From JAAFHN01 sp031421855 (GTDB lineage Bacteria > Pseudomonadota > Gammaproteobacteria > Burkholderiales > Burkholderiaceae_C): a stretch of 26,104 nucleotides of DNA. The stretch spans positions 1 through 26,104 of the forward strand of contig JANOPN010000204.1 of assembly GCA_031421855.1 (NCBI GenBank), given 5' to 3'. This document shows positions 14,308 to 22,459 of this stretch, piece by piece; the stretch's first letter is position 1, and every line of letters begins with the position of its first letter. The position numbers and the translations under genes were made by a program. The notes under the pieces are model-generated. The model worked only from the letters and a program-made list of their open reading frames with translations. It was not told where the DNA came from and searched no databases.

Positions 14308-15402
14308 TCAGACGTTGAACAAGAAATTGAGCACGTCGCCGTCTTGCTCGATGTACTCCTTGCCCTCGGCGCGCATCTTGCCTGCGAGCTTGGCCCCGGC
14401 TTCGCCTTTGAATGCGATGAAGTCAGCGAACGCGATGGTCTGAGCGCGGATGAAGCCACGCTCAAAGTCGGTGTGGATCACGCCGGCAGCTTGCGGCCCA
14501 GTTGCGCCCACCGCGACTGTCCAGGCGCGCACTTCTTTGACGCCAGCGGTGAAATACGTTTGTAATCCCAAGAGACCAAAACCGGCGCGAATCAAGCGGT
14601 TGAGGCCCGGCTCTTGCAGGCCCATTTCGTTCAAGAACATGTCACGATCTTCGTCGCTCATGCCGGCCATCTCAGACTCCATCTTGGCGCAAATGGCGAC
14701 CACTGGGGCGTTTTGGGCTTTGGCGTAGTCACGAAGCTTGTCCAGCAGCGGGTTGTTTTCAAAGCCGCTATCGGACACGTTACCCACAAACATGGCGGGC
14801 TTGGCCGTGATCAAGCAAAGTGGCTTGAGTAGAGCCATGTCTTCTTTGTCCAGACCCAAGCTTCGGGCGGGCGTGCCTTGGTCCAGCGCGTCTCGGACTT
14901 TCGTGAACAAGGCGATCTGCGCAGGTGCGTCTTTGTCGCCGCCAGACTTGGCGTTTTTCGAGGCGCGTTGCAGGGCTTTTTCCACGGTGCCCAGATCAGC
15001 CAAACACAACTCCGTCTGGATGACCTCGATGTCGTTGATCGGGTCAATTCGACCCGCCACGTGAATGATGTTGTCATCTTCAAAACAACGCACCACGTTA
15101 ACGATGGCATCGGTTTCCCGGATGTGCGCCAAAAACTGGTTACCGAGACCTTCGCCCTTGCTAGCTCCTGCAACCAAGCCCGCGATGTCCACAAACTCCA
15201 CAATTGCTGGGACGATTCTCTCGGGCTCGACGATGATCGCCAACTCTTGCAGGCGTGGATCAGGTAGTTCCACTACGCCGACGCTGGGATCGATGGTGCA
15301 AAATGGGTAGTTCTCTGCGGGCACGCTGGCCTTGGTCAGCGCGTTAAAGAGTGTCGATTTGCCGACGTTTGGCAGGCCGACGATGCCACATTTCAGACTC
15401 AT
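14308..15402 (-). CDS. ychF: Redox-regulated ATPase YchF
   Basis: A 364-residue OBG-family P-loop protein. YchF/Ola1 proteins hydrolyse ATP rather than GTP and bind ribosomes in stress responses. Seen: Walker A GLPNVGKS at 9-16, the G2-G3 segment VEFVDIAGLVAGASKGEGLGNQ in two parts with DIAG, the variant nucleotide-specificity motif NVSD (around residue 205) where GTPases have NKxD, and a C-terminal TGS domain (FTAGVKEVRAWT... ending EYIEQDGDVLNFLFNV). The length is normal for the family. GAAAG lies upstream of the ATG at 15402. Its start overlaps the likely start of the divergent sensor gene. Confidence 0.96.
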   Translation of the reverse strand: MSLKCGIVGLPNVGKSTLFNALTKASVPAENYPFCTIDPSVGVVELPDPRLQELAIIVEPERIVPAIVEFVDIAGLVAGASKGEGLGNQFLAHIRETDAIVNVVRCFEDDNIIHVAGRIDPINDIEVIQTELCLADLGTVEKALQRASKNAKSGGDKDAPAQIALFTKVRDALDQGTPARSLGLDKEDMALLKPLCLITAKPAMFVGNVSDSGFENNPLLDKLRDYAKAQNAPVVAICAKMESEMAGMSDEDRDMFLNEMGLQEPGLNRLIRAGFGLLGLQTYFTAGVKEVRAWTVAVGATGPQAAGVIHTDFERGFIRAQTIAFADFIAFKGEAGAKLAGKMRAEGKEYIEQDGDVLNFLFNV

Positions 15403-17497
15403 GGATCACTTTCTTCTTTGGATGGGTTGGGGCTGGAGTTTAATTCAGCGCGCTCTGGGTCTCACTCAGTCCGTCTTGGCGCGCGCAGCACTCTTGTTGG
15501 TCTTGGCTGGGTCGTGCTGGAACGCCGCGCAGGCTCATAGCGCAGAAGGCGCGGCGGTTGCTGCGCCATTGAGTGGGTCGGGAGTCATTCGAATTGGCCC
15601 CAAGTTCGACCGCATTGATGCCCATGAGCACGCGCTTGAGTGGGTTGATGCGGCGGGGCGCATGAGTTTTGAACAATTGCTCGCAGCCGAGCAATCCGGG
15701 GCATTGAAGTTTGCGCCAAGCGCGGTCCCCACAGTTGTGCGAAACCTGACGGGCGTGAGTCAGCTGTGGCTGAAATTGACCTTGGTTTACGAGCCGGGGG
15801 CTGTTTCGGATCAGTATTTGGTGATTCCGCTGCCGTTTTTGGACCGTGTGCGCTTCCATGTGACCGATTCAGCCGGCACTTGGCAGCGTTTCGAAGCGGG
15901 CGACACGATCGACATCAACAATTGGCCTGAGCCAGCCCGGTACCCCTTGTTGCAACTCCACCCACGACCCGGTGGCAGTCAAGTCATCTACTTGCAAGTC
16001 AGCCAGGGCACTCGCACCAGCATCCCTGTTTGGATTGAAAACGACCGTGTTTTTCACACCGGCGAGCGTGTTGACTTGGTGTTGATGGGCACGATGTGCG
16101 GCGCTCTGGTGTTTTTGATTCTGGTTTGCGTGTTGCAAGGCATCGCCTTTCGCGATGCTGAGTTTTTGCGATTTTCAGTCTTCAGCGTGTTGATGCTGTT
16201 GGGCACCACGGTTTATGGCGGGCTGGCGTCTTTGATGATTCGTTGGCGAACTGACTTGTGGTCAGACGCGTCGCAAGCTGTATTTGCCTGCATCACTGCG
16301 ATGGTTGGAATCGTGCTGCTGCGCATGGTGCTCAAAGGCACTTCCGCGCCACGAGCGTTCATGCACATCCTTCGGTACGCAGCATGGGCTGGCCTGCCTT
16401 TGGGCGTCGCGTGCGCGGTGCTACCCAGGCCGTTGGCGGCGTCGGTCGTCGGCGGATACGTCGCCTTTTCTTTGATTTTGTCTCTGCTGTCTGCAATTGT
16501 CGCTAGGCGCATTCGAAGCCGTTCGGCGATTTGGTTAACCCTGGCTTTACTTCCAGCAGCCATGGCTGCTGGCATCGTGAGTGCAAGACTGTTTGGTGTG
16601 AATTTGCCAGTTTGGCTGACAAATTACGCCCTCATGCTCTCCACCGCGGTGAATCTGCCGCTGCTTTTGGTCGCACTCAACGTGCGTGCAAGAGATCGGC
16701 ACATGGCAGAGGCGCGAGCCAGCGCGTTGGGCTCACAAGACGCCTTGACGGGTTTGCTGGCCGGGCATTTGTTTGAAGATCGCCTCAGCCGCGCTTGCCG
16801 GCGCTTTGAGCGCAGCAACAACCCTTGCGCCGTGATTGTGTTCAAGATTTCAAATTTCTCATCGCTTAAGCGCACGATGGGGCAGCAATTTGCTGACCAA
16901 ATGCTGTTGCGAGCAGTCATCCGGATGCGGCGTGTGATTCCCGAGTCTGAGGATTTGGCGCGCATTGGCGAGGCGCAGTTTGGTGTGATTTTGGACGGCG
17001 ACCGCGATCGGTCGCAGATTCAAGAGATCTGCGCGCGGTTGATTGCAACCGGGCTGATGCCGAGCAAAGGCATGCACAGCAGCATCACACTCAATTTCCA
17101 GTGTGTCGCGATTTTGTTTGCCGAGCGCTACATGGCCGCACCAGCGCTTTTGGCGGCATTGCAGACTCAACTCGACGCGATGTCGTCTCGCAGTCGTCGC
17201 CCGATTCGTTTCATCGATCAAAGTGAGGCCGCGCCCGAGTCTGTGCTGCCGACCGAAGCCTCTGGCGCGTTCACAGCCGCCCAGTTTTTGCCCAAGTCGG
17301 CCGCAAAAAGCGATCCTCGAAACGATCTGTGGCTGCGTGATACACAGGCCGATACCCTGCAAGACGAGCTGGCATCACGCCCCGGCGATGACCAAGACGT
17401 CGGGCACAGCGATGGATGGCCATCGACCCCCCCGCCGTCGTCTATTGGCGGTGGTTTGACGTCAGTTTCGCTGCCTCCAAAGAGAACGGCGCGTTAA
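15401..17497 (+). CDS. 7TMR-DISM membrane sensor with degenerate GGDEF domain
   Basis: A 698-residue protein from ATG 15401; ATG 15422 would give 691 and is also plausible because it starts right at the signal segment. The longer frame from 15332 would be antisense to ychF. Order: signal/anchor helix (about 20-45), periplasmic 7TMR-DISMED2-like domain (about 60-220), seven hydrophobic helices (about 225-428), then a GGDEF-type domain from DALTGLLAGHLFEDRL (447). The catalytic site is lost: the GGDEF signature reads GEAQF (523-527) and the metal-binding Asp segment reads FKISNF. So it probably makes no c-di-GMP and may act as a c-di-GMP/GTP sensor or through protein contacts. A disordered Ser/Pro-rich tail ends the protein. 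Confidence 0.83.
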   Translation: MDHFLLWMGWGWSLIQRALGLTQSVLARAALLLVLAGSCWNAAQAHSAEGAAVAAPLSGSGVIRIGPKFDRIDAHEHALEWVDAAGRMSFEQLLAAEQSGALKFAPSAVPTVVRNLTGVSQLWLKLTLVYEPGAVSDQYLVIPLPFLDRVRFHVTDSAGTWQRFEAGDTIDINNWPEPARYPLLQLHPRPGGSQVIYLQVSQGTRTSIPVWIENDRVFHTGERVDLVLMGTMCGALVFLILVCVLQGIAFRDAEFLRFSVFSVLMLLGTTVYGGLASLMIRWRTDLWSDASQAVFACITAMVGIVLLRMVLKGTSAPRAFMHILRYAAWAGLPLGVACAVLPRPLAASVVGGYVAFSLILSLLSAIVARRIRSRSAIWLTLALLPAAMAAGIVSARLFGVNLPVWLTNYALMLSTAVNLPLLLVALNVRARDRHMAEARASALGSQDALTGLLAGHLFEDRLSRACRRFERSNNPCAVIVFKISNFSSLKRTMGQQFADQMLLRAVIRMRRVIPESEDLARIGEAQFGVILDGDRDRSQIQEICARLIATGLMPSKGMHSSITLNFQCVAILFAERYMAAPALLAALQTQLDAMSSRSRRPIRFIDQSEAAPESVLPTEASGAFTAAQFLPKSAAKSDPRNDLWLRDTQADTLQDELASRPGDDQDVGHSDGWPSTPPPSSIGGGLTSVSLPPKRTAR

Positions 17498-18357
17498 AAG
17501 GCGTAGGTCACCGACACGGGCTGGCCAACGCGCAGCGCAGCATCGTGACCCTTGACGATCACGGCGTTCATGCCAAACGTGATTTGCCCCTCAAGCCGTG
17601 CGTCGCTTCGATACGCCGACAAGGCACTTCCAACGCTTGTGCCCGCCTCGGCAGTCATGGGGTTCACGTCTGGCATGCTGCAGCGGCTGCAGGGTTTCAC
17701 AAGCCGCAGCGTGACTGATTCGCCGATGTCAATCGTGTCGATGTGATCTTCGTCGTGCGGATCAAGCCCCGTCAAAACCAGGTTTGGGCGAAACCGGTCA
17801 ATGTCGACGCTGGGGTGGCCGTTGTCGTTCAGCCGCTGGTTGAGCTCAACCATGGACGACTCCGTGCACACCAAAATCGGAAAACCATCTGAGAACTGGT
17901 TTGGCGCGTCAATGCCCTTCGTCCATATTTTGTCGCTGTGTCGTTGGTAGTCGGGGTCGAACCTCACGAGGCGAAGTGCTTGTTTGCCGCCGGTGATGGC
18001 CATGCTCATCCATTGTGCTGCCGTGTCGCCCATGTCAAAGGCGGCGACCGTGTCGCCCCAAACCGTGGCTTTTGTCGGGTGCTCGACCGCGTCGATCGTG
18101 ATGTGCAGCGCGAGCATGCCAGGTGCACGCAAAATCATCTCAAACGTTTTGAGTTGGGGGCGAATGAGGGCCATCACTGGGTGGTCGCGCTGGGTAAGCA
18201 TTTGACCCCTGGCATCAACCACCATCCATGCGCGGTCCAGGTCGAGCCCGGTTTCGCACAGCTGAACTGAATCCAAAGCCACGGCAGCACATGATTTGAT
18301 CGGATACACCCACAGGCGGCTGATGGTGGGGCTGGCGGTTTGAAAGTTGTCGGTCAT
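17494..18357 (-). CDS. MOSC domain protein (YcbX/mARC-like)
   Basis: A 287-residue protein with an N-terminal MOSC beta-barrel (ISRLWVYPIKSCAAVALDSV...GLDLDRAWMVVDARGQMLTQRD) and a C-terminal MOSC domain with KPCSRCSMPDVNP (221-233); a Cys of this CxRC motif (probably Cys226) is the expected molybdenum ligand. Relatives (E. coli YcbX, eukaryotic mARC) bind molybdenum cofactor and reduce N-hydroxylated compounds. Unlike YcbX, it has no C-terminal 2Fe-2S ferredoxin domain, so an external electron donor would be needed. Its 3' end overlaps the sensor gene by 3-4 nt, tail to tail. Confidence 0.9.
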   Translation of the reverse strand: MTDNFQTASPTISRLWVYPIKSCAAVALDSVQLCETGLDLDRAWMVVDARGQMLTQRDHPVMALIRPQLKTFEMILRAPGMLALHITIDAVEHPTKATVWGDTVAAFDMGDTAAQWMSMAITGGKQALRLVRFDPDYQRHSDKIWTKGIDAPNQFSDGFPILVCTESSMVELNQRLNDNGHPSVDIDRFRPNLVLTGLDPHDEDHIDTIDIGESVTLRLVKPCSRCSMPDVNPMTAEAGTSVGSALSAYRSDARLEGQITFGMNAVIVKGHDAALRVGQPVSVTYAF

Positions 18358-18378
18358 GGCGAATTGTGCCGCGCATTG

Positions 18379-18427
18379 GTTGTTATAAAAATAATAGCAA
18401 CAAACGCAATGAATCCGTAGACCAAGC
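18379..18427 (-). repeat. Dispersed TTGCTAT repeat, copy 5, in a divergent promoter region
   Basis: On the minus strand it reads TTGGTCTACGGATTCATTGC, then GTTTGTTGCTATTATTTTTATAACAACC, with TTGCTAT/ATAACAA arms. It occupies half of the 101 nt between the MOSC gene and the UbiH-like gene, which diverge, so a terminator role is unlikely for this copy. Confidence 0.85.
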
Positions 18428-18458
18428 GGTGATGTGCCACAGAAATTACAATACCGAC

Positions 18459-19637
18459 ATGAATTTTGCCCATCCCAGCCGCGACCGAGTTGACATTGAC
18501 ATTCATGGCTCGGGCTTGGTTGCTCGCGCGATGGCTTTGGCCTTGGCCCAGGCTGGGTTTAAGGTCGGTGCTTCGATTGCGCCCGATTCTGTGCAACGCG
18601 GCGCAGATTTGCGCGCTTTTGCGATCACGCCCGCGTCCAAGCGCCTGCTCCAAGGTTTGGGTGTTTGGCCTGCCGCTGGCGACCATCGCACCAGCCCGAT
18701 CTTGGCCATGTCGATACGTGACGGCATGAGTCGGCTGCGATTCAGTGCTGCGGAACAAGGCGTAGCTGAGCTGGCGTGCATGCTCGAGCCCGCTGCACTG
18801 GAGTCAGCGATGTTGGAGGCGCTGACATCTCACGAGCGTGTCGTTTGGCGCGGGCCGCACTTGAAATGGGCAGATTTGCCCGCCACGCTGGACATCATTT
18901 GCGAAGGTGCGGCTTCAAATTTGGTGTCGACTGCGGGCGTGGAGACCGAGATTCGGGATTATGGGCAACGGGCGATTTCCGTGCGTTTGGGCTTGAACCA
19001 AGCCCACGAGCAAGTGGCACGCCAATGGTTTGCGCACGGCGAGGTGCTGGCACTGCTGCCGCTGGGCGCCAGTCAGCCGGGGAACGAGGTGTCGGTCGTT
19101 TGGTCGGTCTCGGCTGATCGGGCGACCCAGTTGCTGGGGATGGAGGCCAATGACTGGCTTGACCAGCTCAAACTTGTGCTCGACACCGATGCGGCAGCGG
19201 TTGGAGAGATGCGTTTGTGTGGCGAGCGCGGCAGTTGGCCCCTGGCTGCGGCGCTCGCCGCTCAGTTCTCAGGCACGCATGCGGGCCGCGCGTGGGTGTT
19301 GGCTGGCGATGCAGCGCATCGGGTGCATCCGCTGGCGGGTTTGGGGTTGAATTTGGGTTTGGGTGACGTGGACACCTTCGTGCAAGTGCTGTTGCAAACG
19401 CGTGATGCGCAGCACTGGCGTGCGATCAGCGACCCCAAGCTGCTGCGTGAATATGCTCGGAAGCGGCAAGCCAAAGCGCAGGCGACGCTGGCCGCGACTG
19501 ACGGCTTGTTTCAGCTGGTTCGCGCACGAAACTCACCTGGCGCGGCGGGTTTGGCTGCGTTGCGCCGTTTTGGCATGAGCGCCGTGCAACAAGTCGCACC
19601 GCTCAAGCGATGGCTGGCGACTCAAGCCATGCGCTGA
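18459..19637 (+). CDS. FAD-dependent monooxygenase, UbiH/UbiF family
   Basis: A 392-residue flavoprotein of the UbiH/UbiF/VisC group (aromatic hydroxylases of ubiquinone synthesis). Seen: an N-terminal FAD-binding IDIHGSGLVARAMALALAQAG (around 13-33, Gly-x-Gly), a middle motif DIICEGAASNLVS where canonical members have a D-G pair, and GDAAHRVHPLAGLGLNLGLGDV from residue 283, which binds the FAD ribityl chain. The start at 18459 is used because the upstream in-frame codons pass through the dispersed repeat. Which ring position it hydroxylates cannot be told; UbiH-, UbiF-, UbiI- or UbiM-like roles are all possible. It heads a plus-strand run with the DsbC-like, M61 and DUF3108 genes. Confidence 0.88.
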   Translation: MNFAHPSRDRVDIDIHGSGLVARAMALALAQAGFKVGASIAPDSVQRGADLRAFAITPASKRLLQGLGVWPAAGDHRTSPILAMSIRDGMSRLRFSAAEQGVAELACMLEPAALESAMLEALTSHERVVWRGPHLKWADLPATLDIICEGAASNLVSTAGVETEIRDYGQRAISVRLGLNQAHEQVARQWFAHGEVLALLPLGASQPGNEVSVVWSVSADRATQLLGMEANDWLDQLKLVLDTDAAAVGEMRLCGERGSWPLAAALAAQFSGTHAGRAWVLAGDAAHRVHPLAGLGLNLGLGDVDTFVQVLLQTRDAQHWRAISDPKLLREYARKRQAKAQATLAATDGLFQLVRARNSPGAAGLAALRRFGMSAVQQVAPLKRWLATQAMR

Positions 19638-19753
19638 ATGAGTGGCTGAAACTTTTCGGCGTTGATCTCCTCTGCCAGATGGTGCTCGTGCCGGTGCGTC
19701 AGAACCTCTACACTTGGCGGGCAGATTTCTGGTCTTTTTTTCGGAATTTTTTC

Positions 19754-20476
19754 ATGACACTCACCCGTTTATTCACTTCGTTGGCCTTGGGTCTTGTCGT
19801 GCTCTCGGCTCAGGCCAACGAAGCCGTCATTCGCAAAAACTTGGCCGAGCGCTTTCCGCAGGTTCCCAAAGCCGATGAAATCAAGCCCGGCCCCATGCCC
19901 GGTTTGTGGGAAATTCGCTTCAATGAGAGCCAAATCATTTACACCGATGCCGATGCCTCGTATTTGATTCAAGGTGACATCATTGACGCGAAAACCAAGC
20001 GCAACCTCACCGAAGAGCGGGTTACCAAGCTGACCGCGATCGATTTTTCCAAGCTGCCAATCAAAGACGCATTCACCATCGTGCGTGGCAACGGCAAGCG
20101 CAAATTGGCGATTTTTGAAGACCCTAACTGCGGCTATTGCAAGCGTTTTGAGCGTGATTTGCAAAACGTCGACAACGTCACCATTCACATGTATCTGTAC
20201 CCCATCTTGGGTGCGGACTCGACAGAGAAGTCTAAGAACATTTGGTGCGCAAAAGACAAAACCAAGGCTTGGCTGGACTGGATGGTTCGCGACACAGCGG
20301 CCCCCGTCGCAGCTGCGACTTGCGATATTTCGGCTCTGACACGCAACGTCGAGTTGGGTCGAAAAGCCAAAATCACCGGCACACCGACTCTGCTGTTTGT
20401 TGATGGCTCACGCGTGCCAGGTGCCATTGGTGCCGCTGCGGTTGAGAAATATTTGACTGAACCCAAGGCGCAGTGA
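19754..20476 (+). CDS. DsbC-like thiol:disulfide isomerase
   Basis: A 240-residue periplasmic protein with a Sec signal peptide (MTLTRLFTSLALGLVVLSAQA, cleavage near 21), an N-terminal DsbC/G dimerisation domain (22-95) and a thioredoxin-fold domain with CGYC (Cys126, Cys129) and cis-proline GTPT (Pro211). A second Cys pair, Cys165 and Cys190, corresponds to the structural disulfide of E. coli DsbC. The ATG at 19754 is chosen because it starts the signal peptide; the frame is open further upstream to 19610. DsbC reshuffles wrong disulfides and is kept reduced by DsbD. The next gene starts at its stop codon (TGATG). Confidence 0.9.
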   Translation: MTLTRLFTSLALGLVVLSAQANEAVIRKNLAERFPQVPKADEIKPGPMPGLWEIRFNESQIIYTDADASYLIQGDIIDAKTKRNLTEERVTKLTAIDFSKLPIKDAFTIVRGNGKRKLAIFEDPNCGYCKRFERDLQNVDNVTIHMYLYPILGADSTEKSKNIWCAKDKTKAWLDWMVRDTAAPVAAATCDISALTRNVELGRKAKITGTPTLLFVDGSRVPGAIGAAAVEKYLTEPKAQ

Positions 20477-22431
20477 TGACTGACGCCGCTGTCGGCGTGC
20501 ATTACCACGTCAGTGCGCACGACGTAGCGGCTCACTTGTGGCGCGTGCGCCTCGTGGTGGATGTGGCACCGAGTGCCGAGTTGGTGGTCAGCTTACCGGT
20601 GTGGCTGGCTGGCAGCTACATGGTGCGTGAGTTCTCCAAGCATTTGCAAGGTTTGAGCGCTCGCCAGGGCAAGCGATCGCTGGCGGTCACGCAACTCAAC
20701 AAAAATACCTGGAGCGTGGCTTGTACGCGCGGCAAACCGGTCGAGATCAACTGTGATGTGTATGCGCATGATCCGTCGGTTCGCTCGGCTTGGCTGAGTA
20801 TTGACCGAGGGTTTTTTAACGCGACGAGCTTGTGTTTGCGGGTTCATGGCCTTGACCATTTGGCGCACCACATCAGCATCGTTGAGACCCCCGAGGTTGC
20901 TGATTGGTCGGTCTTCACTGGGCTTGACCCCTTGCGGCAGGCTCGCACCGCGTCGGCCAAGCGTGGTTTCACGACCTACGTGGCCTGCGATTACGAGCAA
21001 TTGGCTGACAGCCCGTTTGAATTGGGCCAAACCCAAGCAGATGGCGGACGATTGTGGGTGGGGGAGTTTGTCGCCCGTGGCACGCCGCACCGTTTTGTGG
21101 TCGCGGGTGCTTGGGATAGTTTTGACGGCGCACGCTTGCTGGCCGACACCCAGCGCATTTGCGAAACAGTGATTGATTTTTGGCATCCGTCAGCGACAGC
21201 GTCTGGCACGAAAGCGTCGTCGCGTAAACGCGTTGCAGCGGTCGCTCCGATGGCTCGCTACACCTTCATGCTCAACGCGGTGTCGGATGGTTATGGGGGC
21301 TTGGAGCACCACAACAGCACGGCTTTGATTGCCAGGCGTGCAGATTTGCCGAAAACTGTTGACGTTGCTAAGTCGTCGGCGCCGCTGGGCGAAGGCTACA
21401 CCACGCTTCTGGGGTTGATAAGCCACGAGTATTTTCACACCTGGAACGTCAAGCGGTTGCGCCCGGCCGAGTTTGAGCGATACGCCTTTGATGCCGAGCA
21501 ATACACCGAGTTGCTTTGGTTTTTTGAGGGATTCACCAGCTACTTTGACGACTTGTTGCTGTGCCGCTCAGGCTTGATCAGCCACAACGCCTATGTGAAG
21601 TTGTTGGAGAAAACCGCCAACAATGTCTTGAGTGTGCCGGGGCGCTTTTCGCAGTCGGTGGCACAGGCCAGTTTTGATGCTTGGGTGAAGTATTACCGCC
21701 AAGATGAGAACTCGCCAAACTCGGGGATCAGCTACTACACCAAGGGTGCCTTGGTGGCGCTTTGTTTCGACTTGACGCTTCGGGCCGAGGGGCACACGAC
21801 ATTAGACGACGTCATGCGAGCGGTGTACGCCCGCACCCACGGTGGGCCGATGACTGAGCATGACTTTGCGCATGCGCTTTATGAGTTGTCTGGCCGCAGT
21901 TACTCGCTTGAGATCGAACAATGGGTGCATGGCACCGATGACTTGCCGGTTCGCGAATTGCTTGCGGCGCAAGGGTTGGGCGTGACCGATCAGCGCATCG
22001 ATGCGGGGCCTGGTTTGGCGGCTAGCTTGGGGCTGCGGGTGAGCGAGGGTGCGGCTATTGCGGTCAAACTCGTGCTCAACAACACGCCCGCGCGCGAGGC
22101 TGGATTTTGCGCAGGCGACGAGTGGTGGGCGCTGGAGTTAAACCCAGAGAGCGCCAAGCTGGCGACCCAGTCAAAAGCCACGCAGAAAGCCACGCAGAAA
22201 GCCGCTGCCGTTCGTGCGCCCAGCGTTTGGCGCGTGGGTCACATGAACGATGTGCGGCAATTGTGCGCGCCTGGGCAAACCGTGTGGGCATGGGTGGCTC
22301 GCGACCAACGCGTGTTGCGGTTGGCGCTGACCATGCCGCCGCTGTCCGCGCAGGCGACCGCGTTGAAGCTCGGGGTGCTGGATGTTTCGCGCGTCAGCGT
22401 GTGGTTGGACAACACGTGGATGCCCGCGTGA
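20476..22431 (+). CDS. M61 family metallopeptidase with C-terminal PDZ
   Basis: A 651-residue protein from ATG 20476, which overlaps the DsbC-like stop as TGATG; a GTG at 20473 would add one residue. M61 peptidases (glycyl aminopeptidase family) carry HEYFHTWNVKRLRP: zinc ligands His317 and His321 with catalytic Glu318, and the third ligand Glu351 in WFFEGFTSYF. DGYGGLEHHNST (about 271-282) is also conserved. The N-terminal beta-rich domain spans about 5-230 and a PDZ-like region lies after 500, containing a Lys/Thr/Gln insert (22177-22200). No signal peptide is seen, unusual for enzymes thought to act on envelope peptides, though many proteobacterial members look alike. Confidence 0.92.
   Translation: MTDAAVGVHYHVSAHDVAAHLWRVRLVVDVAPSAELVVSLPVWLAGSYMVREFSKHLQGLSARQGKRSLAVTQLNKNTWSVACTRGKPVEINCDVYAHDPSVRSAWLSIDRGFFNATSLCLRVHGLDHLAHHISIVETPEVADWSVFTGLDPLRQARTASAKRGFTTYVACDYEQLADSPFELGQTQADGGRLWVGEFVARGTPHRFVVAGAWDSFDGARLLADTQRICETVIDFWHPSATASGTKASSRKRVAAVAPMARYTFMLNAVSDGYGGLEHHNSTALIARRADLPKTVDVAKSSAPLGEGYTTLLGLISHEYFHTWNVKRLRPAEFERYAFDAEQYTELLWFFEGFTSYFDDLLLCRSGLISHNAYVKLLEKTANNVLSVPGRFSQSVAQASFDAWVKYYRQDENSPNSGISYYTKGALVALCFDLTLRAEGHTTLDDVMRAVYARTHGGPMTEHDFAHALYELSGRSYSLEIEQWVHGTDDLPVRELLAAQGLGVTDQRIDAGPGLAASLGLRVSEGAAIAVKLVLNNTPAREAGFCAGDEWWALELNPESAKLATQSKATQKATQKAAAVRAPSVWRVGHMNDVRQLCAPGQTVWAWVARDQRVLRLALTMPPLSAQATALKLGVLDVSRVSVWLDNTWMPA
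22177..22200 (+). repeat. 12-bp tandem duplication in the M61 gene
   Basis: GCCACGCAGAAA occurs twice in a row (22177-22188, 22189-22200), encoding ATQK twice, in a low-complexity insert within the C-terminal region. Confidence 0.85.
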
Positions 22432-22459
22432 CTGTTGGTTAAACGCCGTGGGGGCATCC

